Source: Cordylochernes scorpioides
Taxonomy: Eukaryota; Arthropoda; Arachnida; Pseudoscorpiones; Chernetidae
Assembly: GCA_030710605.1 (NCBI GenBank)
Contig: CP092886.1
Coordinates: 160,068,000-160,131,999 of the forward strand
DNA: 64,000 nucleotides
Reading direction: 5' to 3'
This document shows, in pieces, positions 9,736 through 20,300 of this stretch. Within the stretch, counting starts at the first letter, position 1, and every line of letters begins with the position of its first letter. The notes under the pieces were generated by a model. It ran no database searches. It was not told the DNA's origin and saw nothing but the letters and a program-made list of their open reading frames with translations. The position numbers were made by a program, and so were the translations under genes.

Positions 9736-10119
9736 CCATGGAAAAGGCACCACCTCAATTATTTGATAAAAAGTTTGAGAGCGAAATGGATATTTAGTGA
9801 CATTTTGATATAACTTGGCTGTTGTTATCTTTTGCAAAGAACATCCCTCATTGACGTTCGAAAAGCGAGTGAGTAAGCTAACTCAGTATAAAATGTGAGT
9901 GCAAAGAAAGTGTTCCCTGTGCCTGGCAACACGGAGGCAGTTACAAGGTGGGGAACGAGCAAACACGGCGGGCAGATCAACAAACAAGCCCACGTGGCTC
10001 CACTCACTCCATCCACTCCCAGCTAGCGGTTGGTATCCTCGATCTTTCGCCATTAGCACCACTAATTAGTACTTTTGAAAACAAATTTCTAGAACCAATA
10101 AATGAAAATGAAAAATATT
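9736..10119. other. Unassigned stretch
   Basis: Possibly further 3' sequence of the LINE fragment. A GC-richer patch at 9900-10020 has a 63-codon minus frame with no recognised match. Confidence 0.4.
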
Positions 10120-10270
10120 AGCAGGGCTTGGCTCATCAGTGTTGAACCCTCCCAGTAGTTTCGCCTACCAGCCCAAAACAACTATTGTATAATCTGGCAC
10201 AACCGCTGGGAGGGTTCACCACTGATTAGCCAGGCCCTCCCATTAACTTATCATTGCAGTAAGGGTAGTA
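10120..10270. repeat. Foldback family E, copy 2
   Basis: Short version: left arm 10120-10170 (GGCTTGGCTCATCAGTG ... CCCTCCCAG) and right arm 10200-10270 (CTGGGAGGGTTCACCACTGA ... CAGTAAGGGTAGTAG) with ~30 bp between. Confidence 0.7.
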
Positions 10271-10479
10271 GAATATTATTATATTTAAAAAGAATCATGT
10301 GATTAAAAAAGTGTTTAAATTCATCGCATTGTATAGTCTGTTTGCTTGTAGAGCATTTTGTTACTTGATTAGGAAGGACTGAGACGAGTTTAGATCTTGA
10401 CTATTGAGATGTCTTTCTTGCTTCCCTCTTTCTCTTTCTTGTTTTTTTCTTCTTATTCTTCTGTCTATATTGTTATTTC

Positions 10480-10573
10480 CTTTGTCTCACTGCTTTGTTC
10501 TTATGCATACCTCTGGTGAATCCTGTATAGGGTCAGTGACCCTAAATAAAGGCTTTTTGTTGTTGTTGTTGAC
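10480..10573 (+). repeat. LINE 3' tail
   Basis: CTCTGGTGAATCCTGTATAG, then AATAAAGG and (TTG)n. A related tail closes the LINE end at 36010-36325. Confidence 0.5.
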
Positions 10574-10627
10574 TATTGAGATGTCAGGTGAAATGATAGT
10601 ACAAAAGTGAAGTTGTACTGGAATTGT

Positions 10628-10778
10628 ACTATTGATTTATCAAGAAACTGGGTTGGCTAAATATCAGGAAGCAGGCTAAATCAACCTTTATTTGATCCCT
10701 GTTTCACTAGATGGCGTTCTGCCATCTAAAAAGCACATGTGCTCCTGGTCAGGATATGCTTTCTTTATTTTTAATATT
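10628..10778 (+). mobile_element. Hammerhead element family A, 3' fragment
   Basis: Matches the right arm of the family A elements: TTGATTTATCAAGAAACTGG, GGTTGGCTAAATATCAGG, AGATGGCGTTCTGCC and AGCACATGTGCTCCTGGTCA. The ribozyme core is absent; the left edge joins an AGTTGTACTGGAATTGTACT segment that also occurs next to family C fragments. Confidence 0.7.
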
Positions 10779-11099
10779 TGTGTGTGTGATTGGTAAATTA
10801 AACAGCTAATCGTACTATGGCATTTCCTTGTACCGCTTTCTTGCTAAGTGGTAAATATTCTTTGCTATAATATTGGACCGTTATGAATGTGGCATCGGCA
10901 AATTAGAGTCAATAGGCTGAGATAGCAGGTTCTCTACCAAGTCAGGAATACATCAGTGGCTGTTATGACCTACCCAGTCGCTGAGATTCCCGGATTTTAG
11001 ACCATGTCCACATACCGGTTCTCCGAAACCATTACTCCTCACAGTTCAAAGTGGTTTCTAAGAGATACATAGGTTATAAGATAGGATGAATACAATGAT
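10779..11099. other. Unassigned stretch
   Basis: No gene or repeat recognised. Confidence 0.4.
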
Positions 11100-11425
11100 G
11101 TTTGAGCAAGGACTTATCTTTGGTTTATATAAATACTGCAAGGCCACAGTCATCATTCGGAGGAGATTAATAGAATCGCCGAATGTCGTGATCCATTTGG
11201 ATGAGGAAAGCGAAGGCTAAAACGCAGCTGATGCCACACTCGTCTTTTCAGTGATACGCTAACCTATGCACGGTGGTTTCTGTGATCACTAGACATGTGT
11301 CGGACCTGGAGGCTGTTGGGTTCTGCGCTGCCTGGAGTATTGGAGCTCCATCTATGCTTCTTTCCTGTGATGAATCTGTATAAGACCGGTGGTCTTAATA
11401 AAGCTGTATGTTGTGTGTGTGATAG
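11100..11425 (+). repeat. Probable LINE 3' end
   Basis: A GC-richer stretch ends ATGAATCTGTATAAGACCGG TGGTCTTAATAAAG followed by a GT-rich tail. This resembles the tails at 10480 and 36250 (GAATCCTGTAT..., AATAAAG, then a simple repeat). Frames are interrupted by stops. Confidence 0.35.
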
Positions 11426-11665
11426 GACAAATCAAATATGTGTCAGAATTTTACTTATCAAAAGTACCCATAGTGCTAGGCAAAAGAACCGGTATCAAAT
11501 CATGATAGGAATTAGCGCTGCTATTTATAAATATTCATTGTGAAATTTATTTTATAATTTCATATTTCTTACTATTCTTTCTATTCAGACGATAGAAATG
11601 GTTTGTATTGAATTTATTTGTTTCAAGAAGATGTATTTCACGGAGTGGGAAGCACACAGACTTAC

Positions 11666-11778
11666 GTCCACGTGCGAGGCGTTGATGTAGTCGGAGTCCA
11701 GGATCCCGGGCAGCGGGGTCAGCACGACGCGGTTGTAGTCGTCTGCACCACACGCTGTGACCCTCCAGGACTTCCATG
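11666..11778 (-). CDS. Internal exon of a protein tyrosine phosphatase gene (host)
   Basis: A 113-bp minus-strand exon bounded by a TTTCAG acceptor (AG at plus 11779-11780) and a GTAAGT donor (plus 11660-11665). It is open for 37 codons and much more GC-rich than its surroundings. It reads DDYNRVVLTPLP, then DSDYINASHVD. The pattern of N-R-V-x-L followed by D-Y-I-N-A-S is the N-terminal core motif of classical tyrosine phosphatase domains, which remove phosphate from tyrosines in signalling proteins. The exon enters with two bases of a split codon and leaves at a codon boundary. The catalytic Cys loop and WPD loop would be in other exons, which I do not find in this window. Receptor versus cytoplasmic type cannot be decided from this segment. 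Confidence 0.72.
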
Positions 11779-12229
11779 CTGAAATATCGTGGCTAGAAGA
11801 TTTCTATATTTAGACCTTATTATAAATTGCAATGTACAATGTAGAAAGGAGTATTGGCTAGTCGCAGTTTCGAGATTTAGTTGTTAAAAGTCGTCTAGAT
11901 ATCCCAAATTCTACAAAATCTTAACGAAATGTGCCGATTCATTCAGTAAGTAAAGTTCCCCTCCTTGAGCTGTACTTACATGGTATCAAGGTTTTATTTG
12001 TGTTCTTCGGATCATTGCCAGGCTTGGATCCATACCGGGTGGTATGTGGCTCCTCCTTGGTGGCGGCCTGGACCACACCGCTATCTGTCAGCCATCTTGG
12101 CACATACTTAGCTTTACCTCAGTCCAAGTATTTGCTGTGAGAGTACACACACGCTATAACCAATAAATATTAAAATAAATGTGTATGCAAAATATGAAAC
12201 TAGATTATATAACCTCTTTAATTCAACCG
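11779..12229. other. Intronic or intergenic stretch upstream of the phosphatase exon
   Basis: If the exon call is right, this is intron. A 69-codon plus frame at 11931-12140 has no recognised similarity. Confidence 0.4.
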
Positions 12230-12436
12230 AATTCATGGACAAAGCTTAAAGAAGTTGTACCTTTTAGTATGCATATATAGGGATTCAGACAATAACTCTT
12301 AAAGATATTTAATACACAGTGACCTTTATTTAAGACATACGTGATATCCAAGTGTGAACAAAATTGTCTCTATCTCCTTAAAAAAATACCGGCGATATAA
12401 AAGACTTTCCACTTCCTTAAGTTTTATCCATGAGTG
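12230..12436 (-). mobile_element. Tc1/mariner-type MITE, family 'GGACAAAACTT', copy 2
   Basis: Opposite orientation to the copies at 9176 and 60196. The left end reads TTCATGGACAAAGCTTAA, the right end CTTCCTTAAGTTTTATCCAT GAGTG followed by TA. It is a decayed copy with AAGACTTTCCACTT and GTGTGAACAAAATTGTCTCT inside. Confidence 0.65.
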
Positions 12437-13760
12437 TATAGTTCAACACCTACTTTAATTTAACCAATATATGAAATCAAATTAAGGCTGTTTTTTAAAA
12501 TCTAGCTGACAATAATTCAACACAGTCTTTGATTCAACTGGTAATGCTAATTTCTTGGGGAGTTGAATTAAAGAATACCAGCATTGAGAATTGCTCTTCC
12601 GAAATATTTTCTATTTAATTATTTATTTTCCCCCTCCCCGTAAGGAAGTTGCTTTAATTGGGAAATAAAATTGCGTCGAGTAGTTCATTTTTTAAATATA
12701 GATGGCGCGGCAATGTTTACATGAAAAATACATTTGGATTTATGAAAATATAGAGCAATGTGAGGAATGTACCGAAAGAAGCACATCTCCATTTGAAGTG
12801 AAGAATGTACTAGAGATGAGCGGAGGTAGCAAAAAGAAAATAGATTTCCTGAATGTGAAATTGAACGTTGCTGATGGCTGGCGTCATTGGTATTTATTCC
12901 AATGAATGACGCAATCCATCAGTAACACTTATTCGCACAATCACACACACAGAGTAGAAACTCTTCTTATAAATTTATCGCAATTGTCTGTTGAAGTCCA
13001 ATCTCAATACTTCAGTAGGAGGACGGGCCGCAACTTCTTGTGACAGAACGAGCACGGGCTTCACGTTCTTTTACACCCGGAGAGTCAGTTTCATCTTGCG
13101 GCGTTTCTATCTTGGAGTTGATTCAAAAACCAAACTACGTTAAGAGAGAGAAATTTGAAATTGTGTGGGTTTACAGAACACAATCAACATATTGTGTAGA
13201 GCAAAGTGAGGCCGAGGTAGACGACTGTGCAAATGAAATTGGCGCACCTACTATGAACATGTCTGAGAGATCATTCGTAAATATTTCTGCAAATATAAGC
13301 ACATAGATTCACATAGTGAAAAACATATGCTCGAATTTACAAGGTAAAACGATAGGAAGACAATCTCCACCTGGATTATCCCCCCATCCTGGCACCCTTC
13401 CAAGTTTCCCTCTCCGAGCTCCGTATATAGATGATGAATGAAAGAAGGCTTCTTTTCATCATCCTCGGAATGAGATTGGCATAAGAACGAGATTTTTTGG
13501 TGTAAATTGTAATCGTGATGAGAGAAAAAGTAATATAAGATAGAACAGCATTCTATTTCAGTAATACGCGATATCTATCATGTTGAAGTTACAGTCAAAT
13601 ATTTGAATCCAATTCCTGTTTAGTTTGCGATCGTTAAATCTGAGTTTTACCTAGAGAGAAATATATAGGTTTCATAGGAGGACAATCTGCGATCACATCG
13701 TAATGTATTGTAAATGGTATTCTATATGGTATATATATATTCATTTATAAATATAATATA
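12437..13760. other. Unassigned stretch with a short palindrome and unrecognised frames
   Basis: A foldback at about 12868-12929 (GTTGCTGATGG...CCATCAGTAAC) resembles the outer end of the family C hammerhead elements. Plus frames at 12702-12905 (67 codons) and 13040-13306 (88 codons) show no family resemblance and no convincing splice sites. Confidence 0.4.
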
Positions 13761-14286
13761 CTAGCCGAATGACCCGGGCAACGCCCGGGTTTTACCCGAT
13801 TAAATGTTTTTATTCAAATACTATTCGTTACAATTATAAATTGGCGCCGTGGATGTCACTCTTGTGAAACGTCCCGCTCCAAACTTTGTGTCTGAGAAGC
13901 GATATTTTTATAGAAAGATGATTTGGCTTTTGTTTTCTGCTCGAATGAATGTTTTTCTGTTAGAATTTTGTTCCTGCGTACAAAATAATGAACTGGTTTC
14001 ACCCGTGGTCTCTGCTTTTTAATATTTTTCCCGATATAATTTTGTATCTGATAATCAAACATGATGCAGCAATATCGTCATCATTTTCTGACTAAAAATA
14101 TATAGTTTTAATAATTGATTTATATATATTTTTAAATAGCCTATCGTCTTCCCCGTATTTTTTAACCTATGTATGGAAATTTTGGTTTGAATTAGTGAAC
14201 TACTGCGAATTTGTATACCGGACTTACAAACCAACAAACAAACAAACAGACAAACATACAAACATTCGTTTTTATATTTATAGAGA
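13761..14286 (+). repeat. Hairpin-headed dispersed repeat, copy 5
   Basis: Starts ACTAGCCGAATGACCCGGGC with the perfect CCCGGGC-AAC-GCCCGGG hairpin at 13773-13789. It continues with ATTGGCGCCGTGGATGTCAC (also in the copies at 1374 and 33289), then the CTATCGTCTTCCCCGTAT 3' block, and ends in AAACAAACAAACAGACAAAC and TATATTTATAGAGAT. A 48-bp minisatellite starts ~125 bp beyond. Confidence 0.65.
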
Positions 14287-14412
14287 TATTAATAGAAAAA
14301 TCAATACCAAGAAACAAAAACTACAATTATAAGCGGAAATGAAATTTAGAAATTTAGTTGATCAACATTTTTTTTCGGAGGAAAATGATCTTCAGCACAT
14401 TCTAGTAACTGA

Positions 14413-15632
14413 TTATAAATATAAACACCGAGTGGCTTGACATCCATTAAACTAACCTATAAATAAATATAAACACCGAGTGGCTTGACATCCATTCAAC
14501 TAACCAATAAATAAATATAAACATCGAGTGTCTTTTCATCATTTCCAACTGACCAATAAATAAATATAAACACTCAGTGGCTTGACATTCATTCAAATAA
14601 CCAATAAATAAATATAAACACCGAGTGGCTTGACATCCATTCAAATAACCAATAAATAAATAAATATAAACACCGAGTGGCTTGACATCCATTCAACTAA
14701 CCAATAAATAAATATAAACACCGAGTGGCTTGACATCCATTCAAATAACCAATAAATAAATATAAACACCGAGTGGCTTGACATCCATTCAACTAACCAA
14801 TAAATAAATATAAACACCGAGTGGCTTGACATCCATTCAACTAACCAATAAATAAATATAAACATCGAGTGTCTTTTCATCATTTCCAACTGACCAATAA
14901 ATAAATATAAACACTCAGTGGCTTGACATTCATTCAAATAACCAATAAATAAATATAAGCACCGAGTGGCTTGATATCCTTTAAACAAACCAATAAATAA
15001 ATATAAACACCGAGTGGCTTGGAATCCATTCAAATAACCAATAAATAAATATAAACACCGAGTGGCTTGACATCCATTAAACTAACCAATAAATAAATAT
15101 AAACACTGAGTATCTTGACATCCATTAAACTAACCAATAAATAAATATAAACACTGAGTATCTTGACATCCATTAAACTAACCAATAAATAAATATAAAC
15201 ACCGAGTATCTTGACATCCATTAAAACTAACCAATAAATAAATATAAACACCGAGTATCTTGGCATCCATTAAAACTAACCAATAAATAAATATAAACAC
15301 TGAGTATCTTGACATCCATTAAACTAACCAATAAATAAATATAAACACTGAGTATCTTGACATCCATTAAACTAACCAATAAATAAATATAAACACCGAG
15401 TGGCTTGACATCCATTAAAACTAACCAATAAATAAATATAAACACCGAGTATCTTGACATCCATTAAAACTAACCAATAAATAAATATAAACACCGAGTG
15501 GCTTGACATCCATTAAACTAACCAATAAATAAATATAAACACTGAGTATCTTGACATCCATTAAACTAACCAATAAATAAATATAAACACTGAGTATCTT
15601 GACATACATTAAACTAACCAATAAATAAATTA
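14413..15632 (-). repeat. 48-bp minisatellite
   Basis: About 25 units of 48 bp containing AAATATAAACACCGAGTGGC, TTGACATCCATT and AACCAATAAAT. Because 48 is a multiple of 3, minus-strand frames run as a 16-residue periodic peptide (VYIYLLVSLMDVK phase). A variant pair (CATCGAGTGTCTTTTCATC followed by CACTCAGTGGC) occurs near 14520 and again near 14862, showing duplication of a seven-unit block. There is no start context, splice signal or codon bias to support a gene. Confidence 0.95.
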
Positions 15633-16534
15633 TTTACTTGGGAGATTCAAGATGTGTCCAATCTTGAATTTGGGGGTTGTTAACTTCTCCTCTCTAGTTA
15701 GCGTTTGACATGGTCTACATTATCCCTATACTCCGTGTGACTTTGGGGGAATTCCTCCAATACTTGAATCCAGAGTATCATCTCGATGTTAGGCTTCTCA
15801 TTGTTGAATAATAATATTTATGAACGCGACGACATCCATCTAGGCAAGTGAGAATTGAATGATGGACTTAGTATGCATACAGCTTTGCTTATTTGTCTGC
15901 TGTCTTATTTATACGCGGGAGAGAATCCATTGCAATTATATACCTCAACATTTGTGATAAATTCTTTAAATAATTGATTATTCTGAAAGGTTATTTTGTC
16001 TGTGGAATTATAAGTATTTTGCATGTGCTGAATGACACTTAGATTATTTTGGAAGATTTCTTATTTTGTTTTAATATCTTGACACTTCTCATAGTCCTAT
16101 TACTACAGAGCTTTGCTCAACTTTGAGAAATAGTTGTGTTTCCGTAACTAATATATGTACTTCTCAATTCATTTATAAGAATCTACTAGAACTTAATTAG
16201 TTTTCACATTGGAGTTAAATCCTTTCTAAATTTATCTAAGGAATATTTAGTTGATCCTTGGCTTTGTTTTCATGTATGCCACAAAGCGATGTATGAAATT
16301 GGACATTGGATAATTCAGCAATAGGGTCTAGAAGTGTTTTGTCTAAGCCACTCACATAAACCTATAGTTTCTGGCTGCACCTAAAAGAGGAATTTATATT
16401 TCTTTTTTGCTTCTACTCCAATATCCATAAAATTTTATGTTTTGTGATCACTATTGTAAGGATAAAAGCAGGTTTAATATTTTAACTATTGAATACCTAT
16501 ATTCTCTATTAAACACACGAAAGTTCAAGTATAC

Positions 16535-16537
<3 letters not shown>
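15633..16537. other. Unassigned AT-rich stretch
   Basis: No gene, tandem repeat or element end recognised. Confidence 0.45.

Positions 16538-16603
<66 letters not shown>
16538..16603. repeat. (AT)n microsatellite
   Basis: About 33 TA dinucleotides directly left of the LTR retrotransposon; the same simple repeat resumes at 21902 on its other side, so this was the insertion target. Confidence 0.95.
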
Positions 16604-16607
<4 letters not shown>

Positions 16608-16991
16608 ATGAATAAATTTGTTGTTGTTAGATAAAGGGTTGATAAGACAAAGGATCGATAAGATAAAGGGTTGAGGTGCAGTCGTGATAAAAAAAGATAA
16701 AGATTTACCGTCAAGTAGCTTTTATTTCAATTACTTGAGGAAATATTACACATTAGTTAGTTTTTCACATTATATAGAATTTATAAGTTAATCCTATATT
16801 AGTGATTTAAAATGATTGATTGGTTAACTACGCATATTTACAACAAAATTAAATAACTAAACTGAAAGTCTTTTTAAAAACGATGATAACAAAAATAAAA
16901 ATTATCAATGAATAAAATGAAATATATATTTTTAAAATATAGAAATATTTAGAGTTTTTAGATTATATAATATTTTTAGATTATATAATAT
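16604..16991 (-). repeat. 3' LTR (388 bp)
   Basis: Starts TGTTATGAATAAATTTGTTG on the plus strand, so the minus-strand LTR ends in ...ACA. It carries an extra 12 bp (within GATAAGATAAAGGGT) absent from the other LTR. A direct duplication of TTTTTAGATTATATAATAT marks the other edge. Confidence 0.93.
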
Positions 16992-17003
16992 TTCCCCCCT
17001 GTC
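16992..17003 (-). promoter_or_regulatory. Polypurine tract
   Basis: The minus strand reads GACAGGGGGGAA directly against the 3' LTR, the expected primer site for plus-strand DNA synthesis. Confidence 0.8.
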
Positions 17004-17336
17004 AAAAGATTCTAAAAAAAATAAAATTTTAAAATAAAATTGGTAATTAAAATAATTAATTAAACGAAATCAATAAATCTTTAGAAATAATTAAAAATGA
17101 AACAATAAAAATCAATACGCACATTTTTTCATAATAAACAAAAGAAAGTTTGTTTACAAATAATTTATACAATTATGAAATTATAATAAAAGTATATATA
17201 AGAAATATTAATGAGTGAAATATATATCAAAAATGTATATGAAGCAAAAAAGGTATTTAAAATTTGAGTAATTATGACATGCTAGTTACACTTCAAAGTT
17301 GAGTAATGAAAACGCTAATAGATGTATGGAGTGACA
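17004..17336 (-). other. Retrotransposon 3' untranslated region
   Basis: AT-rich sequence between the gag-pol stop and the polypurine tract; no additional frame is present. Confidence 0.7.
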
Positions 17337-20300
17337 TTAAGTTATTTGTGAAGGCTTAAGAATTGGTACTGATATTTGTTCTTCATTGTCCATGTCCAAA
17401 ATATGGCCTTCCTGTAAAAAACATGGTTTATCATCAATATCTATTAACTTTGTGTTAGAATTTTGGTTTACTATAAAGTCATTTTCTATGTTAGTGCTAT
17501 AGTGAAGTAAAAAATCTGTTTCTGGATAAAATAATTTAAGCTTATTTGAGTGTATAATTTCTGTTTGTTTTCTTTGGGGTATATTAGGCTTATCTATTTC
17601 ATATGTGACTGGAGAAAGTTGTTTTAAAATTGTAAATGGGCCTATATATCTTTGTGTTAATTTACCAGTGTTTGGATAAATAAAGGTTTTTACTAATACC
17701 TGATCTCCTTCTTTAAAAATGGGTTCTGGGTGTTTAATATCATAAAGTTGTTTGCTGTGTTCATGGGATTTTATGGTTCTTTCAATGGCTAATTTTCTTG
17801 CTTTTTCAATTGGTGTATGTGTTACTGTGTCATGTTCTATATACTGTGGTTGTATTCCATAGTATAAGAATTTAGGTGTAAAGCCTGTTGTGGTATGTAC
17901 TGTTTCATTATAGCTTTCAGTAATTTTAGGAATATATTTTGTCCAAGGAATCTTTAAATTAGCATTATATTCACATCTTAACCTATTAATGATAGTGGAA
18001 TTTAGTCTTTCTACTTTTGCATTTGTTTCTGGATGATGGGCACTGGTGAGTAGATGCTTAACATTATTTCTATCTAAAAAGTGTTTAAATTTTCTGCTAA
18101 GAAAAGCTGCATTTCTGTCAGTTATTAATATTTCAGGTTTATTAATTTGGAATAAATTTCTCAAACAAGTTATATAAGAATCAGTTGATACAGATTTTGT
18201 TGGAAAAGCCCAAAGGAATCTACTATGGTGATCTACTATCATATGGATACTGTGTCTAGTTGTCCCATAATTATGTAACCCGCCCAATGTATCTAAAGAA
18301 AAAATGTGATTTGGGTGTGTAGCTATTGGCATCTGTTGTAGTGGTCCATAAACAATTCTGTTATCCCTAGACTTGTTAAACTGGCAAGTTTCACAATGTT
18401 TGGTGTAATTAGCAATATCCCTAGACATATGTGGCCAATAATAGTGTGGAGAAATTATTTTAGTCATTTGAGTTGTTCCAATATGTCCATGCTTTGTATG
18501 TACTTTGCTTAATAATTTGTGTCTTAGTGTTTGTGGTACATAAGCTCTTTTAAAACCCTTTCTATTTATAATGTAGAGGCCATTTTGAATTTTAATTTTA
18601 GCACTACTAATTTGTTCAGTTGATTGGTGTTCTTTTAACTCATTATATGTTAGGTAAAATGAGACAGGTGCTCTTGACAGCATGTCTGCTTCTATATTAT
18701 TTAATCCTTTAATATGTTTTATGTCAAAGCTATATTGAGATAGGATTAAAGACCATCTAAATAATCTACCTTGTGGGTTTTTTACATTTTTGATCCATTT
18801 TAAAGGTAAGTGATCTGTGTGCAAAGTAAAATGTATGTTGTGTAGGTATGTGTGAAATCTTTGTACTGAATTAATGATAGCTAATGTTTCAATTTCTGAG
18901 GCAGTATAATTCTGTTCATATGGGTGAAGTTTTCTTGAAAAGTAACCTATGGGGTGTAAAATGCCTTGTTCATCTGGTTGTTTAAGAACTCCTGCTACTC
19001 CTAGACTTGACGCGTCTGTGAATAAATGACATGGTTTTGATGGGTCATAAATATATAGTACAGGTTGTGATATGAGTGAATTTTTAAGTGTTTGGAAGGC
19101 TTGTTCATGTTTCACACTCCATAACCAAGGAGCATTTTTTAACAACAGTTCATTCAAAGGTGCCCTAATTTGCGCATAATGGGGAATAAATTTATTATAA
19201 ATATTTATGGTGCCTAAAAATCTCTGTAAGGTTTTAATATTATATGGTCTATTTAATTTTAAAATTGCTTCAATATTTGTGTTATTTGGTGTATATTTTC
19301 CTGAGTTAATAGTGTATCCTAAGAATTGTATTTCTTTTTGTAAAAATTTGCATTTATTGAGATTCAGCTTTATATCCTCTTGTTCGAATATACCTAATAT
19401 GTCATCTAAATGTTTAATGTGTTCTTCATAAGTTTTAGAGTGTATAATAATATCATCAAAATAATTTAAGGCATAGTGTATATTATGCTTAGTGAAAACT
19501 GACTTCATAATCCTTTCAAATTGTGAAGGTGCATTTTTTAGACCATATGGAAGTCTGTTCCATTCATAACATCCTAATTGTGTTACAAAGGAGGTTTTAT
19601 GTCTATCTTTTTCATCTATGGGTATATGCCAGTATGCATTTTTAACATCTAGAATAGTATATATTTTTGACTGTGATAACCTATCTATAATTTGTTCTAT
19701 AAGTGGAATTGGTGTATGTTCTGGAACTGTTTTTTGATTAAGTTTCCTATAATCTATACAGAGTCTTGTGGGGTGATTTGGGGCATCAGATTTCTTATTC
19801 ACTAATAATGCAGGAGAACTATAGGGGCTAGATGAGGGTCTAATAATATCATATTTTAATAATTCAGTTATTTGTTTTTGTATTTCAGCATTATTGTAAA
19901 AAGATGTCCTATATGGCTTTTGTGCTATGGGAATATTATCTAAAAGAGATATGCAAATTGGGTTAGTCTTTATGTATCCTATATCAAAATTGTGCTTAGA
20001 GAAAACATTCTTATATTTATGCAATATATCTGAAATTGTTTGATTAGAGAAATTTGGATTAATATCTACTTTACTAAGGTCTAAATAGGAATTATAATTT
20101 GTTATAGAGGACGGTTGTCGCATACTGTGAAATGAGTTAGAATCAATAATGGGATTTGAATTAGGATCTATAAGTTTAACATTTGTATTTGGTATATCAA
20201 AAGAATTGAAATTACACAATGGGTTAATATTTAAAAGAGATGAATTTTTAACATAGTATGGGTCTGGAATACATAGGGTAGTGGCATATGACTCCTGATT

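Noticed and set aside
14447-15621. Minus-strand frames with 16-residue periodicity as a repetitive protein gene
   Set aside because: The period follows from the 48-bp unit; frames break at unit indels and there is no promoter, splice or codon-bias support.
16437-16714. Frames with runs of Tyr-Ile
   Set aside because: Translation of the (AT)n microsatellite.
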